A stretch of DNA of 64,000 bases from Candidatus Woesearchaeota archaeon (GCA_030651135.1 JAUSCS010000013.1:62001-126000), one strand, 5' to 3'. Shown: positions 16,816 through 26,475, numbered from the stretch's first letter. Numbers and translations: made by a program. Notes: generated by a model not told the origin, from the sequence alone.

Positions 16816-17502
16816 ATGTTTAAGATCGGGGGCAGTAAAAAGAGTCTTCCAAAGCACATCGCCATAACAGTTGAGGATGTTGCAAAAGACAAGACAATAG
16901 AAGAGCTTTACAGGCTGAAGTTCAGGAAAATAGAGGAGTTCATCAGCCTGGCCATAAGGCTGAATGTGCGCATTGTAACATTCTACCTTACTCCGCTGAG
17001 CGCAGAGAAGCTTGATAGCTTTCCGTCAATAGTTGATGCTATTGTGGATTTTTTTGACGCGCTTTCAAAAAGCAAGGCGCTGGCAGAGAGCAAAATCAGG
17101 GTTTCTGTTCTTGGCAAATGGTATGATCTTCCAGACAGGGCTGTTGAAAAAATCAAGAAGATAATAGATGAAACTCACGATTACAATGATTTCTTCGTCA
17201 ATTTCTGCGTAAATTACGACGGCCAGCAGGAAATCGTTGATGCTGTAAGAATAATAGGCAGGATGATAAAGGCAGGAAGGCTCGATCCTGATGTCATAAC
17301 AAAGCCGCTGATAAAGGAAAATATCTACACTTCCTATTTTGTGCCGCCGGAGCTGATCATCAAAAACGGAAGAAAAGAACTCAACAGCTTCCTGCTGTGG
17401 GATTCTGCGCATTCCCTGATTTATTTTACAGACAAGTTCTTCCTTGACTTAAACAAGACCGATTTGATAAAAGCAATAGGGTTCTATACTCGCGGACAAT
17501 AG
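16816..17502 (+). CDS. cis-Prenyltransferase-like protein lacking the catalytic loop
   Basis: A 228-residue protein of the undecaprenyl diphosphate synthase fold. The C-terminal half is clear: FCVNYDGQQEIVDAVR and NSFLLWDSAHSLIYFTDKFF match the family. The N-terminal part starts PKHIAITVEDVAKDK where catalytic members read PKHVAxxMDGNxRW, so the catalytic Asp and the phosphate-binding Gly-Asn-x-Arg loop are missing. It may be the non-catalytic partner of a heteromeric enzyme making the polyprenyl glycan carrier. I choose the ATG at 16816; a GTG two codons earlier is possible. A TATA-like box lies just upstream. Confidence 0.75.
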   Translation: MFKIGGSKKSLPKHIAITVEDVAKDKTIEELYRLKFRKIEEFISLAIRLNVRIVTFYLTPLSAEKLDSFPSIVDAIVDFFDALSKSKALAESKIRVSVLGKWYDLPDRAVEKIKKIIDETHDYNDFFVNFCVNYDGQQEIVDAVRIIGRMIKAGRLDPDVITKPLIKENIYTSYFVPPELIIKNGRKELNSFLLWDSAHSLIYFTDKFFLDLNKTDLIKAIGFYTRGQ

Positions 17503-17629
17503 TTAATTAGAAACATTTTGTGTTTCTAATTTGCTCAGAAATGCAAAAGCATTTCTGACATTTATACAAATAGTTGTCCGCTCGTAATAAGCAAATGACA
17601 TTTTTGTATAAAAATTTGTGTCATTTGCT
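17492..17629. repeat. Nested-hairpin element A between convergent genes
   Basis: GCGGACAA (17492-17499) pairs with TTGTCCGC (17574-17581). Inside are an 11-bp hairpin (17505-17515 with 17521-17531) and a 10-bp hairpin (17535-17544 with 17549-17558). Next to it is an 11-bp hairpin, AGCAAATGACA (17590-17600) with its complement at 17619-17629, extended inward by a T5/A5 stem. It starts inside the last codons of the cis-prenyltransferase-like gene and ends 12 nt from the stop of the opposing gene, so it may serve as a two-way terminator. Confidence 0.75.
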
Positions 17630-17641
17630 ATATCAGAAGAA

Positions 17642-18133
17642 TTAATTTCTTGATTCTCTCAAGATGTCTTTGCAGGAATCTAAGAGGCAAATGAGAAAAA
17701 AAACAGATATTGCTATACCTGCCATGGCAATAGCCTTGCCCGTGTAAGGGTCAATCTCCCGCTTAAATCCAGACTGATAGTTATTGCCTCCAAATTTTAT
17801 TCTGGATCTGATTATTCCGTATTCCTGCGGCAGGGTGGTTTTTTCTCCCCTGATCCCGTTGATTACATTCTCTATACTATCTACGCCGCCATAAAAAAAT
17901 CCTTCTGCACTGTCTTTTATTGCCGCCAGCACAGGCACATTCATATCCCTGTCACCATTGACGCATTCATTTATCGTATGATGTATAAGTTTAGACGGTA
18001 TTTCACATACGCCGAACCATAAATTTGCAGCTTTGTATTCTGCTTTTTCAGCATGTGCGTCATTGCACAAAAGATAAAGGCCTATGCCCAGGCCGAACAG
18101 GCATGGCAGGGATTTTTTAAAGAGCTTATACAT
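17642..18133 (-). CDS. Hypothetical secreted, C-terminally anchored protein
   Basis: A 163-residue protein with an N-terminal hydrophobic signal-like segment (LPCLFGLGIGLYLLC, then DAHA), a soluble domain of about 100 residues with two Cys (FGVCEIPSK, NECVNGDRD), and a C-terminal membrane span AIAMAGIAISVFFLICLL with a short basic tail. I do not recognise the domain. The ATG at 18133 is preferred because GAGGTG lies 6 nt upstream; the GTG three codons earlier is part of that site. It is transcribed alone from the divergent region. Confidence 0.65.
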   Translation of the reverse strand: MYKLFKKSLPCLFGLGIGLYLLCNDAHAEKAEYKAANLWFGVCEIPSKLIHHTINECVNGDRDMNVPVLAAIKDSAEGFFYGGVDSIENVINGIRGEKTTLPQEYGIIRSRIKFGGNNYQSGFKREIDPYTGKAIAMAGIAISVFFLICLLDSCKDILRESRN

Positions 18134-18201
18134 ATTCGTCACCTCTTTTTAAGATTCAGCATATTTGGCGTTAAGTATATTTAAATATTTGCATAAAAAT
18201 G

Positions 18202-18270
18202 TCAGAATTTTCCATCCAGTCTTTGACTGGTGGCGGAAAGCCAACATTTTTCGTATGTTGAAAATTCTGA
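18202..18270. repeat. Nested-hairpin element B1
   Basis: An 11-bp perfect closing stem (TCAGAATTTTC at 18202-18212 with GAAAATTCTGA at 18260-18270) encloses three hairpins: CCAGTC/GACTGG (18216-18230), TGGC/GCCA (18231-18243) and CAACAT/ATGTTG (18242-18260). The fold resembles a small cloverleaf. It lies between divergently transcribed genes, followed by the palindrome GCATGC and element B2. Confidence 0.7.
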
Positions 18271-18276
18271 GCATGC

Positions 18277-18341
18277 TCAAAAACCACCTGATGCTGCAAA
18301 CAGCAGCGACATGCCACCCATCTGTGATGGGTGGTTTTTGA
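18277..18341. repeat. Nested-hairpin element B2 with alternative terminator-like hairpin
   Basis: A 12-bp perfect closing stem (TCAAAAACCACC at 18277-18288 with GGTGGTTTTTGA at 18330-18341) encloses TGCTG/CAGCA (18292-18305). A mutually exclusive 9-bp hairpin, CCACCCATC/GATGGGTGG (18314-18334), ends in T5 like an intrinsic terminator. The element sits just before the TATA-like TTTTTTAAATAG of L21e. Confidence 0.7.
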
Positions 18342-18379
18342 CAGAAAGTTTTTTAAATAGGCTGGCTTTCTCCAGCATT

Positions 18380-18673
18380 ATGACCAAAAGAATAGGCTCG
18401 TCAAGAAAAAAAACAAGGAATGAGTTCAAAAAAGGCGCTAGAGAGCGCGGAAAAATAAGCTTAACCAGATTTTTTGCCAACTTTAAAAATGGCGAGAAAG
18501 TCGTGCTTTTGCCAGAGCCTGCTTACCAAAAAGGACTTTTTTTCCCGAGGTTCATAGGGAAGGTAGGCACAATAACTGAGAAGATCAAGAACTGCTACAA
18601 CGTGCTGATACAGGACAGGGGAAAGAAAAAAGTTTTATTAGTGCATCCGATTCATCTTAAAAAGGTGGAATAA
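18380..18673 (+). CDS. rpl21e: 50S ribosomal protein L21e
   Basis: A 97-residue ribosomal protein: MTKRIGSSRKKTRNEFKK, then GKISLTRFFANFKNGEKVVL and PRFIGKVGTITEKIKNCYNV are L21e landmarks. I choose the ATG at 18380; the longer frame would read through the hairpin element. Its stop overlaps the rpoF start by one base (TAATG). L21e-rpoF-DUF655 is a widely conserved archaeal order. Confidence 0.95.
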   Translation: MTKRIGSSRKKTRNEFKKGARERGKISLTRFFANFKNGEKVVLLPEPAYQKGLFFPRFIGKVGTITEKIKNCYNVLIQDRGKKKVLLVHPIHLKKVE

Positions 18674-19014
18674 TGAAGCCAGTAATAATAAGCGAAACTC
18701 CAATGAGAATATCTGAAGTAAAGGAAGATCTGAAGAGAATAAAGAAAAGAGACGGGGAATTGAACTTCAGGGCGGCAAAAACCGAGGAATATCTAGGGCA
18801 TTACGCCAGCTTAGACGAAGAAAAAAGCAAGGAATTGTTTGACAAAATCAGCAAGCTGAACATACCCAGGATGAAGGATGTCCATATCTGCAAGATACTT
18901 GACCTGATGCCGAAGAATGCTGAAGATGTAAAAACAATTCTGCAGGGATATACAATAACTGTAAAGGTTGAAAACATAAAAAAAATTTCAGATATAATTA
19001 ATGAGTTTTCCTGA
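18673..19014 (+). CDS. rpoF: RNA polymerase subunit F (Rpb4-like)
   Basis: A 113-residue subunit of the RNA polymerase stalk, partner of subunit E (Rpb7-like). The HRDC-like helical pattern SKELFDKISKLNIPRMKDVH followed by CKILDLMPKNAEDVKTIL fits archaeal RpoF, and location between L21e and DUF655 is diagnostic. Subunit E is not in the window. Confidence 0.88.
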   Translation: MKPVIISETPMRISEVKEDLKRIKKRDGELNFRAAKTEEYLGHYASLDEEKSKELFDKISKLNIPRMKDVHICKILDLMPKNAEDVKTILQGYTITVKVENIKKISDIINEFS

Positions 19015-19068
19015 TTTCTAAGTAAAGTTTATATATAAGGATAATCAAGATAAAACTAAGAGGGTGGA

Positions 19069-19632
19069 ATGGATCAGCAAAAAACAAAGGAAGAATGGGT
19101 AGTGGTGCTTGATTTTTTGCCGAATGGCTATCCTTTTGACACAAGGCCAAGCCATCTAAAGACGCCAATAGTTCAGGCAATAGGCAAAGAGCACTTCACT
19201 TTGCTAGAGCTGGTGCCGAAGAAAGGCATCACCTTGTCTCCAATTGAAGAGGTTTATATTGGAGAAGCTAAAAGGGACAAGATTCATCACATCCTGGGAA
19301 AGCTGTCCATGACAAAGCTTACAGGCACTGCAAAATCTGAGCTGGACTATTTTGTGCAGGATATTGTCCATAAAAATGAGGCCAAGTTTGTAGATTTCTT
19401 TAATAAATCGCAGCCCCTGACAACAAGGATGCATCAGCTTGAACTACTGCCTGGATTGGGAAAGAAGCATATGTGGGAGATATTGGGGCAGAGAGATGAA
19501 GCTCCGTTTAAAAGCTTTGAAGACATAAAGAAAAGGGTGAAGCTGATGCCGAATCCTGAAAGAGTTGTCATCAAAAGGATCCTTCTTGAACTGGAAGGCA
19601 ATGAAAAGCATTATGTTTTTGTAGAGCGGTAA
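19069..19632 (+). CDS. DUF655 protein with helix-hairpin-helix
   Basis: A 187-residue archaeal DUF655 protein. VVVLDFLPNGYPFDTRP and ELVPKKGITLSPIEEVYIG form the N-terminal OB-like part, and LLPGLGKKHMWEILGQR is a helix-hairpin-helix typical of nucleic-acid binding. It follows rpoF as in most archaea and is thought to act on RNA or DNA, but no activity is established. It overlaps the convergent kinase-like gene by 22 nt. Confidence 0.9.
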   Translation: MDQQKTKEEWVVVLDFLPNGYPFDTRPSHLKTPIVQAIGKEHFTLLELVPKKGITLSPIEEVYIGEAKRDKIHHILGKLSMTKLTGTAKSELDYFVQDIVHKNEAKFVDFFNKSQPLTTRMHQLELLPGLGKKHMWEILGQRDEAPFKSFEDIKKRVKLMPNPERVVIKRILLELEGNEKHYVFVER

Positions 19633-20246
19633 TTGGTTGCTTTGATTATTTCTTTTGCTATTGCAGGATAATACTCCAGACCGAATGTATCACTATCGTA
19701 AACAACATCAGCTAATCCGCGCGTGGCATCAATTTCGAAGTGGGCATTTGTCTGTTTAATCTGTTCTTCAAGCAAAGATTTATTTTCAGGATCAATTCCC
19801 TTTCTGTCATGCAGCCTTCGCTGTACTTGAGTTTCAAATCTGCAATTTAAAGCCACGATATATAAGCCCCGCTCTTTAAGATATTTTACAGTTGAAGCTC
19901 TTACAGCATTATCAACTACATTTTGCACGCCAGGAATAACCAAACGTAAAATCAACTCTGCCAATATAGTATCGCCATAAATATCAAAAACTTTTTTGCC
20001 GATATCATCCATTTCCTGTCTTGAGAACTTTTTGCACTCTATGCTTCCATTTTTAAAGATAGTTTCAATATAATCTGCTTTAGGCAATGAGAGCAAATCA
20101 GAATCCGATGCAATTAAAGTCAGCGGAATGCCTGCGCCATACCTGTGCATATAAATAGGGTTAATAGCAGGATTCTCTTTCTTTAGGGCTGTTCCAAGTG
20201 TTGTTTTCCCAGAGCCCATTCCGCCGATTAATACTATGTTTTTCAT
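19611..20246 (-). CDS. P-loop nucleotide kinase-like protein
   Basis: A 211-residue protein with an N-terminal Walker A motif GGMGSGKTT (residues 8-16). VQRRLHDRKG may be the LID region, and the general layout resembles dephospho-CoA kinase, adenylate kinase or AAA_18 proteins. The substrate cannot be told. The upstream gene on the same strand (20270-20815) is an orphan, so the two may act together. Its 3' end overlaps DUF655. Confidence 0.6.
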   Translation of the reverse strand: MKNIVLIGGMGSGKTTLGTALKKENPAINPIYMHRYGAGIPLTLIASDSDLLSLPKADYIETIFKNGSIECKKFSRQEMDDIGKKVFDIYGDTILAELILRLVIPGVQNVVDNAVRASTVKYLKERGLYIVALNCRFETQVQRRLHDRKGIDPENKSLLEEQIKQTNAHFEIDATRGLADVVYDSDTFGLEYYPAIAKEIIKATNYRSTKT

Positions 20247-20269
20247 AAAGCCTCATAATACGCAGTATT

Positions 20270-20815
20270 TCATTGCTGACCTTTCCAACAATATCTTCTA
20301 TCCAATATAACTGCAAAATGAGGAGATAAAAATCTGTACGTATCATTTACACAACCTCTTTTAGCAGGTTCTCCATCTTCCTGAAGATAAAGTTCTGCTC
20401 CACCCAGTCTTATTTTTGAAGTATTGAATGTAGCTTTAACTCTTTCAACAAAATCCTTCTCTGATGGTTGAATAGGAATAGGATTCACATATCCTGTTTG
20501 ATAAATAATTCTTGGACCTTGTGGTTGTAATCCTTGTAACCATCTTGTTGAAACTGGCAAGCGCACATCTTCAAATCCCATCAATATTGGGGATTTACAA
20601 CTTCTCACTAACTGATCTCTTTTGTTTTCATACTTTGGATTTTTTTTATCATTAATATAAGCTTTAGGATGAAAAGGATGTACCAATACAATAAGTTCTT
20701 CACTAATGAGATTGCTGATATCTGTTCCAGGCAATATCAAAAATCCACTTCTGAGAGTAACTAATTCTGGTTGTTCTACACCCTTATTTATTAATTCAAA
20801 AAGTTTATCTGACAT
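20270..20815 (-). CDS. Uncharacterised soluble protein
   Basis: A 181-residue protein without a family I recognise. It has short hydrophobic strands (ELIVLVHPFHPKAYI, PILMGFEDVRLPVS, PRIIYQTGYVNPIPI) suggesting an alpha/beta fold, and a His-rich loop VHPFHPK. It lies 23 nt upstream of the P-loop protein on the same strand, probably cotranscribed. Base composition is slightly more AT-rich than the ribosomal genes around it. Confidence 0.55.
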   Translation of the reverse strand: MSDKLFELINKGVEQPELVTLRSGFLILPGTDISNLISEELIVLVHPFHPKAYINDKKNPKYENKRDQLVRSCKSPILMGFEDVRLPVSTRWLQGLQPQGPRIIYQTGYVNPIPIQPSEKDFVERVKATFNTSKIRLGGAELYLQEDGEPAKRGCVNDTYRFLSPHFAVILDRRYCWKGQQ

Positions 20816-20884
20816 AATAAATTTTGATATTTTTTAAGCTTTATAAATCTTTCTATTTTTAACTACTTACAAGTAAAAAAGAAT

Positions 20885-21484
20885 TTATCTGCTGCTGTCT
20901 GACTGCCTTTCAACTTCAAACTTCTTTGCGATCGCGCCGGAAGCCTGGTTTTTCTGATATGCAAAGATGATCTCATCAGCAAGCGCATCTACAATATGCT
21001 TTTTGGAATTGAATGACTTTTGAAATGAGCTCTGGGTCATGTAGCGCAATGCAATATCAACCCTTCTCTGCGGCGCGCAGTCTGTCGCTTTCGGATATCT
21101 TGCTCCGCCGTATTCGATTGTGATGATCTCTTCTCTGGGAGCTGCATTTTCAATTGCCTTTACAAAAACTTTCAGCGGATTCTCTTTCAGTTTCCTTTCA
21201 ACAATCTTGAATGCCTCTTTTACAATATGGTAGGCGTTGCTTGCCTTGCCGGTCATATGGTAGCTCGTCCTTAAATGCTTCTTGCTTTTATGGCCCGGAA
21301 TCATTAATTTGTTTATCAGCCTTTCAACAATAAAAGTTTTTGACTTGTGGAATTTTTGGCCTACATAGCGCGCCCCGGTCTTAGGCACAATTTTCGGCTC
21401 AATTGTAATGTAATCAACCAGCCCAATATCTTCTACTTTTATCCCTTCTGCGCCCCAGATATTAAATGCTTTTACATTGCTCAT
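20885..21484 (-). CDS. rps7: 30S ribosomal protein S7
   Basis: A 199-residue ribosomal protein that nucleates the 30S head. [35 protein letters not shown] and [16 protein letters not shown] are S7 landmarks. Its start overlaps S12 by 4 nt. In this genome S12-S7 ends the RNA polymerase gene string, while EF-2 is in another operon. Confidence 0.96.
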   Translation of the reverse strand: MSNVKAFNIWGAEGIKVEDIGLVDYITIEPKIVPKTGARYVGQKFHKSKTFIVERLINKLMIPGHKSKKHLRTSYHMTGKASNAYHIVKEAFKIVERKLKENPLKVFVKAIENAAPREEIITIEYGGARYPKATDCAPQRRVDIALRYMTQSSFQKSFNSKKHIVDALADEIIFAYQKNQASGAIAKKFEVERQSDSSR

Positions 21485-21918
21485 TTTCTAGCCTTCTCTA
21501 TCTTGCCTTTCAATAAGGCAATCAAGCTTTGATCATTAACCTTTATTACTCTCCATCTGACTCCTGGAAGGTCGCCATAAGAACGGCCCATTCTGCCGCC
21601 TATGCATTCAATGATAACTTCATCATGCTCATCAATCAGTTTTTGAGCGCCATCACCTGGCATAAATGCTGTTACCTGCCTTCCGTTTTTTATAAGCTGC
21701 ACTCTGCAGCACTTCCTCATTGCTGAATTTGGCTGCTTCGCCTCAAGCTGCACTTTCTCCAGAACTATTCCTCGCGCCTGTGAAGAGCCTTCCAATGGGT
21801 CAGACTTCTCCTTAAGCTTAAGTGTCCTTCTGACGTAAAGCCTCTCCTTCCATCTGCTTTTATGCCTTCTTCTCATCAGCTTTTTAGCAGCGTTTAACCC
21901 TTGTGACTTGCTTGCCAT
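21481..21918 (-). CDS. rps12: 30S ribosomal protein S12
   Basis: A 145-residue decoding-centre protein. [20 protein letters not shown] (with the conserved PNSA loop) and [25 protein letters not shown] identify it. A TATA box 30 nt upstream suggests its own leaderless promoter between nusA and S12. Confidence 0.97.
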   Translation of the reverse strand: MASKSQGLNAAKKLMRRRHKSRWKERLYVRRTLKLKEKSDPLEGSSQARGIVLEKVQLEAKQPNSAMRKCCRVQLIKNGRQVTAFMPGDGAQKLIDEHDEVIIECIGGRMGRSYGDLPGVRWRVIKVNDQSLIALLKGKIEKARK

Positions 21919-21944
21919 GTTATTAAAATAAGATTTTTGGTTTG

Positions 21945-21952
21945 TTTATAAA
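21945..21952 (-). promoter_or_regulatory. TATA box of S12-S7
   Basis: TTTATAAA on the minus strand lies about 30 nt upstream of the S12 ATG and just beyond the nusA stop codon, so S12-S7 can be transcribed separately from the RNA polymerase operon. Confidence 0.55.
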
Positions 21953-21962
21953 CGTTTTTATT

Positions 21963-22385
21963 TTAAACCACCTTTATTCCCTCAATCTCAAAATACCTCT
22001 TTGCAACATTCTCATAAGCACGCAGATTCTGGGCATTTCTCCCTATAAGCAGCCCCTTGGTTTTTCCATCCTGTCCGGCTATTGTGACAATTTTATTCTC
22101 CTCTTTTATCTCTCTTGCAGCCAACGGATATATCAGATTTCTGACAAACTGCAGCAGATCATTATTGAACTCAACAATCCTTATCCTCTTATTCAAAACA
22201 TTTTCAAGCCTTTTGACATTGACTCCGTTTTTTCCGATTGCCTTTCCGATCTCGCCTTCTTCAACAACAAACAAAAGCCTGCTTTCCTCATCAACAACAT
22301 CCTTTAATTTAGCCTGGGTTATAGTTTCGAACAGAGAGATGAACTTCATCAGGCTAATATCGTATTTTATCCTATTCACTTTCAA
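21963..22385 (-). CDS. nusA: NusA-like transcription factor (KH domains only)
   Basis: A 140-residue protein carrying two KH domains of NusA and lacking the bacterial N-terminal and S1 domains. GEIGKAIGKNGVNVKRLENVL and KGLLIGRNAQNLRAYENVA are the GxxG-type loops. It is encoded after rpoA2 and L30e, its standard archaeal place. Its start overlaps L30e by 4 nt. Confidence 0.92.
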   Translation of the reverse strand: MKVNRIKYDISLMKFISLFETITQAKLKDVVDEESRLLFVVEEGEIGKAIGKNGVNVKRLENVLNKRIRIVEFNNDLLQFVRNLIYPLAAREIKEENKIVTIAGQDGKTKGLLIGRNAQNLRAYENVAKRYFEIEGIKVV

Positions 22386-22648
22386 CCCTTAACAACTGCA
22401 ATAACTGATGCCTGGAATGGCCTCTTGCACAGCATCCCCAGCTCTTCATTGGTCTGCCTTAGCTCAATGCAGTTTGCTCCTGAAAGGCTGCAGTATTTCT
22501 TAATGTCTTTTTTTACGCCATCCGGGCAGTTTGAAGATATAAAGATTTTTTCAGCCTTCTTATTCTTCAGAAGCTTGATAGCCCTTTCGCTGCCTATAAT
22601 GAGCTTCTTGCTCTTCGCTAATTTTTTGATTTCTTCTTCTGCTTCCAT
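22382..22648 (-). CDS. rpl30e: 50S ribosomal protein L30e
   Basis: An 88-residue L7Ae-fold ribosomal protein. KKLIIGSERAIKLLKNKKAE and ISSNCPDGVKKDIKKYCSLS match L30e, and the place between rpoA2 and nusA confirms it. It lies 9 nt downstream of rpoA2. Confidence 0.93.
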   Translation of the reverse strand: MEAEEEIKKLAKSKKLIIGSERAIKLLKNKKAEKIFISSNCPDGVKKDIKKYCSLSGANCIELRQTNEELGMLCKRPFQASVIAVVKG

Positions 22649-22657
22649 TTTAACCCC

Positions 22658-23788
22658 TTATTTTGTTTTCGTTACCAAGCCGGGCAGTCCTGTTCCGATT
22701 GGCACAGGCTGGTTCAGCATTACATTCTCAACAACTGAATTCAACTCATCCACTTCTCCACATATAGATGCGCCAATCATGTGCTTTATTGGAGTTTCGA
22801 ATGATGCCCTTGCCAATACAGATGCCTTCTCTTTCACAATTCCATATCTTGTAATGCCTCTTATCTTGCCGGATGTGCACATCGTATCAGCAACAAGCAT
22901 TATGTGCCTTATATCTATATCCAGCACTTGGCTCTCCATGACCTTGAATACCTCATTGATTATTGCCTGCCTTGCAGCTTCTATTCCCAAAATCTCGGAA
23001 ATCTCAAAAATATCATTTGATATTGTCTTTGTTTCATCAACATAATCCAGCTCAAACACCTTTTCGAGATTTGTGCCTGCCGTTATTATTATGAACTCAT
23101 CTCCTCTTTTTACAGGAAGAACTTGCGAAATGCCCTTTATGCCCTTTATATAAACTTTCTTTAATTTTTCCTTAAGCTTGTACAGGTCATTAAGGTTTTC
23201 TTCCTTTCCTTTTGGCTTTACAGCAACTTCTTCGCCCTTAACTTTAACAGTGTGGCCTTTGACAGATTCTAGTGCCTTTGCAACAGCATTGGCAGTTGTG
23301 TCAATTTCATTCATCTTTTCTTTATCCAGCCTGATATCAAGCGACATATCGGCAATATTTATTGAAATCTCTTTGGTTATCTCCCATAATTCTGTTTCCT
23401 TTATTGACAAAGCAATCTTTCTTATATCCTTGCCTTTTGAATAAGGCTCTTTAAGGTGGATCTCCATCATCGGCGTTGAGATTTCTTTTCTTCCGTCGAA
23501 GATTTCAATTATTCTTGGCAGCCCCATTGTGACATTCATCTCAGCAACGCCTGCAAAATGGAATGTATTCAATGTCATCTGCGTTCCTGGCTCGCCTATG
23601 CTTTCAGCGCTTATCAAGCCAACGCTGTCTCCCGGCTCTACTTGCGCATTGATGTATTCATTGTAAACAGATTCAATTATCTCTTTCATCTTTCCTTTGT
23701 TTAAGCCTTTCGGCATATTCTCTTTTATTTCTTCAATTATCTTTTTCGGCATCTTATCTTCATAATCTTTCAGTAAATCTTCAACCAT
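22658..23788 (-). CDS. rpoA2: RNA polymerase subunit A''
   Basis: A 376-residue C-terminal part of the beta'-like subunit. [20 protein letters not shown] includes part of the bridge/trigger region, [20 protein letters not shown] the trigger-loop neighbourhood, and [19 protein letters not shown] the C-terminal conserved block. It is separated from A' by a single base. Confidence 0.97.
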   Translation of the reverse strand: MVEDLLKDYEDKMPKKIIEEIKENMPKGLNKGKMKEIIESVYNEYINAQVEPGDSVGLISAESIGEPGTQMTLNTFHFAGVAEMNVTMGLPRIIEIFDGRKEISTPMMEIHLKEPYSKGKDIRKIALSIKETELWEITKEISINIADMSLDIRLDKEKMNEIDTTANAVAKALESVKGHTVKVKGEEVAVKPKGKEENLNDLYKLKEKLKKVYIKGIKGISQVLPVKRGDEFIIITAGTNLEKVFELDYVDETKTISNDIFEISEILGIEAARQAIINEVFKVMESQVLDIDIRHIMLVADTMCTSGKIRGITRYGIVKEKASVLARASFETPIKHMIGASICGEVDELNSVVENVMLNQPVPIGTGLPGLVTKTK

Positions 23789-23789
23789 T

Positions 23790-26462
23790 TTATTCTCCCA
23801 TCAGCTCAATGATTTTTTTAACATTTATTATGCCTTTTTCAGATTTCGAAACATCAACATTATCCTCGCCATAGCTGAATTGTATTATTCTGCCTCCGGC
23901 ATCCCTTACTGTGCCGTCATATTCTGCTTTAAGGTCTTGCATGGCGTTTGCCAGCCTTCTGTAAAGATAGCCTGATTTTGGAGTTCTCAGCGCAGTGTCC
24001 ATTAGTGAATCGCGGCCAGTCATTGCGCCAAAGAAGAATTCGCTTGGCGATAAGCCTGATTTAAAGCTGTTCTTGATAAATCCCCTGGCAGCCGGGCCGT
24101 AATCATCCCTTTTAAAGCAGCTTAAAGTTCTCCCCATATATCCTTTTCCGATTCTTCTGCCGCGCATAGCCTGCTGGCCGACAATAGCAGCCATTTGCGC
24201 CATGTTGATTATGTTGCCTCTTGCACCTGAAGCAGCCATAATTGAAGTGTGCGCTTTCTTGTTTATGAACTCTGAAACTATTGTTCCAGCTGTGCTTCTT
24301 GTTCTGTTAAGCAGCTCAAGTATTTTCAATTCAAGGGTTTCAAGCATTGTTTTTCCAGGGAAGGTTTCAAGTTTTTGCTCGTGATAATTCTGTATCAGAT
24401 TCTGCACCTCTTCTTCAGAAGTAGCCAGCGTTTCCCTTATCTTTTTCTTTGCTTCTTCTGGAAGATCAGTGTCAGAAATTGCAGTTGAAAAGCCATAGCT
24501 AAGCAAAACTTCAATGCCGAGCCTGAACATCTTGCCCAGCAATTCAAGCGCATAATCGGCGCCGTATTGCTTATGGAGATTTCTAAGCAATAGCCCGGAT
24601 CCCTCGCCTAAATTTGCGCCATCCATGACGCCTTTTATAAGTTTGCCCTTCCTTATCAGGATATCTTTGTTGCCGTCAATATCAGAAGCTTTCGCCCTGC
24701 CAACATAATTAAAGTCATGCGGCAATAAGACAGAGAAAATTTCCTTGCCATCAACCTCATTTTTGTCAGGCAGCCTTGAGAAATCAAAAACACCCGCGCT
24801 TGAAAGCAGATTAACAGCTTCATTTCTTTTTAATTTTAATTCCCTTGTCAGCAGATAATTTCCAACAATGGCATCCTGAATGCAGCTGATTATGCTTAAC
24901 CCGTTTCTGGGTGATATCAGCTGTGTCTGGACCTGCATCAATATTTCAGCTTCAGCTCTTGCTTCTTCTGTCTGGGGAATGTGCAGATTCATTTCATCCC
25001 CGTCAAAATCAGCATTGTAAGGTGCGCATACCGCAGGATTCAGCCTGAATGTTCTTCCGCCCAGCACTTTTACCTTGTGGCACATCATCGACATCCTGTG
25101 CAGGCTTGGCTGTCTGTTGAATATAGCAACATCGCCGTCCATTAAATGCCTCTCAACAATATATCCCGGCTGCAGCTCTTCTACCAGCTGCTCTCTTGTT
25201 TCATCAGTTATTTTTTTCTTTTTTCCATCAGGCCTTACAATGTAATTTGCGCCAGGGTATTTATTTGGCCCATTTTGAACAAACTTCACAACATATTCTT
25301 TGTTCCAGTCCCTCAATGTTTCAGGGACAGTGAGCTTCATCGCAACAATTAGTGGAATTCCGACTTCATTAAGGTCAAGCATCGGATCAGGGCTTATAAC
25401 TGTTCTTGCACAAAAGTTTGTCCTCTTGCCGGCAAGATTATGCCTTATCCTCCCTTCCTTGCTTTTTATCCTCTCAGAAATTGTTTTCAACGGCTGGCCG
25501 CTCCTATGCCTTGCAGGCGGCAGCTGGGCAACGTCATTATCAAAGAAAGTTGTAATGTGGTACTGAAGCAGATCCCATAAATCCTCTATTATTATTTCAG
25601 GCGCTCCTGCATTTATATTTTCAAACAGCCTTTGGTTGATTCTTACTATATCGCCGAGCTTGTGCGTCAGGTCATCCTCGCTTCTCTCGCCAGATTCCAA
25701 TGTAATAGACGGTCTCATTGTGACAGGAGGAATCGACAAAACAGTCAGCACCATCCATTCAGGCCTTGCAAATTCATGCTTTAATCCAAACAATCTGATG
25801 TCTTCATCAGGTATTTTTTCCAGCCTTGTTCTGACCTCAATTGGGCTTAGTCTTTTTTCTTCTTCAAGGAAAGTTGTTGGTTTTTCAACTATTATCTTTT
25901 TCCACTTCGCATTGCAATGAGGGCATTTCTTGACATTTTTCACATATGTTACAATGCTTTTTATCAGGGCTTTTGCTTGATATGTGCCTTTTTCTTTCTC
26001 GACTTTTTCAATATCAGCAAGCGCCTTCTCAATTTTTGCTTTTGGAAGCATTATTCTGCCGCATTCCCTGCACGTTCCCCTTAAGATATCAGTTATGTGG
26101 CTGACAAACTCTATATGTATCACAGGGCGCGCAAGCTCTATATAGCCAAAATGCCCGATGCACTCTTTCAGCTTTGAGCCGCAGGTCTTGCACCTTAATC
26201 CGGGGTCAATTACGCCGAGCCTTATGTCCATCAGGCCGCCGTCAACAGGATAGCCTTCTTTATCATAAAGCTCCGGAGTCACGATCTTGACAGAAGCCAT
26301 CTTCTTTATCATCTTGGGGCTTAGCATTCCAAATAATATATTCTTTACTTGTTTGTATACGTGAATTTCCTGCTCTTCAATCACTGCTTCTTTTTCAGCA
26401 GCTTTCTTTTCTGTCTCTTCAGTTATTCCGACTTCATTTTCTTTATTTTTTTCTTCAGCCAT
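23790..26462 (-). CDS. rpoA1: RNA polymerase subunit A'
   Basis: An 890-residue N-terminal part of the beta'-like subunit. The catalytic [10 protein letters not shown] motif binds the two magnesium ions; [10 protein letters not shown] and [20 protein letters not shown] precede it. N-terminal zinc sites are [16 protein letters not shown] and CRECGRI. It ends near [15 protein letters not shown] and a short A'' boundary. About 25 Glu/Lys-rich residues extend the N-terminus. Confidence 0.98.
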   Translation of the reverse strand: MAEEKNKENEVGITEETEKKAAEKEAVIEEQEIHVYKQVKNILFGMLSPKMIKKMASVKIVTPELYDKEGYPVDGGLMDIRLGVIDPGLRCKTCGSKLKECIGHFGYIELARPVIHIEFVSHITDILRGTCRECGRIMLPKAKIEKALADIEKVEKEKGTYQAKALIKSIVTYVKNVKKCPHCNAKWKKIIVEKPTTFLEEEKRLSPIEVRTRLEKIPDEDIRLFGLKHEFARPEWMVLTVLSIPPVTMRPSITLESGERSEDDLTHKLGDIVRINQRLFENINAGAPEIIIEDLWDLLQYHITTFFDNDVAQLPPARHRSGQPLKTISERIKSKEGRIRHNLAGKRTNFCARTVISPDPMLDLNEVGIPLIVAMKLTVPETLRDWNKEYVVKFVQNGPNKYPGANYIVRPDGKKKKITDETREQLVEELQPGYIVERHLMDGDVAIFNRQPSLHRMSMMCHKVKVLGGRTFRLNPAVCAPYNADFDGDEMNLHIPQTEEARAEAEILMQVQTQLISPRNGLSIISCIQDAIVGNYLLTRELKLKRNEAVNLLSSAGVFDFSRLPDKNEVDGKEIFSVLLPHDFNYVGRAKASDIDGNKDILIRKGKLIKGVMDGANLGEGSGLLLRNLHKQYGADYALELLGKMFRLGIEVLLSYGFSTAISDTDLPEEAKKKIRETLATSEEEVQNLIQNYHEQKLETFPGKTMLETLELKILELLNRTRSTAGTIVSEFINKKAHTSIMAASGARGNIINMAQMAAIVGQQAMRGRRIGKGYMGRTLSCFKRDDYGPAARGFIKNSFKSGLSPSEFFFGAMTGRDSLMDTALRTPKSGYLYRRLANAMQDLKAEYDGTVRDAGGRIIQFSYGEDNVDVSKSEKGIINVKKIIELMGE

Positions 26463-26475
26463 TTTTGTTTTTTAT

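Noticed and set aside
20161-20346. A 61-codon minus-strand frame between the kinase-like and orphan genes
   Set aside because: It overlaps both neighbouring genes in another frame and has no ribosome-binding site.
22425-23045. A 206-codon open frame on the plus strand
   Set aside because: It is antisense to L30e and rpoA2.
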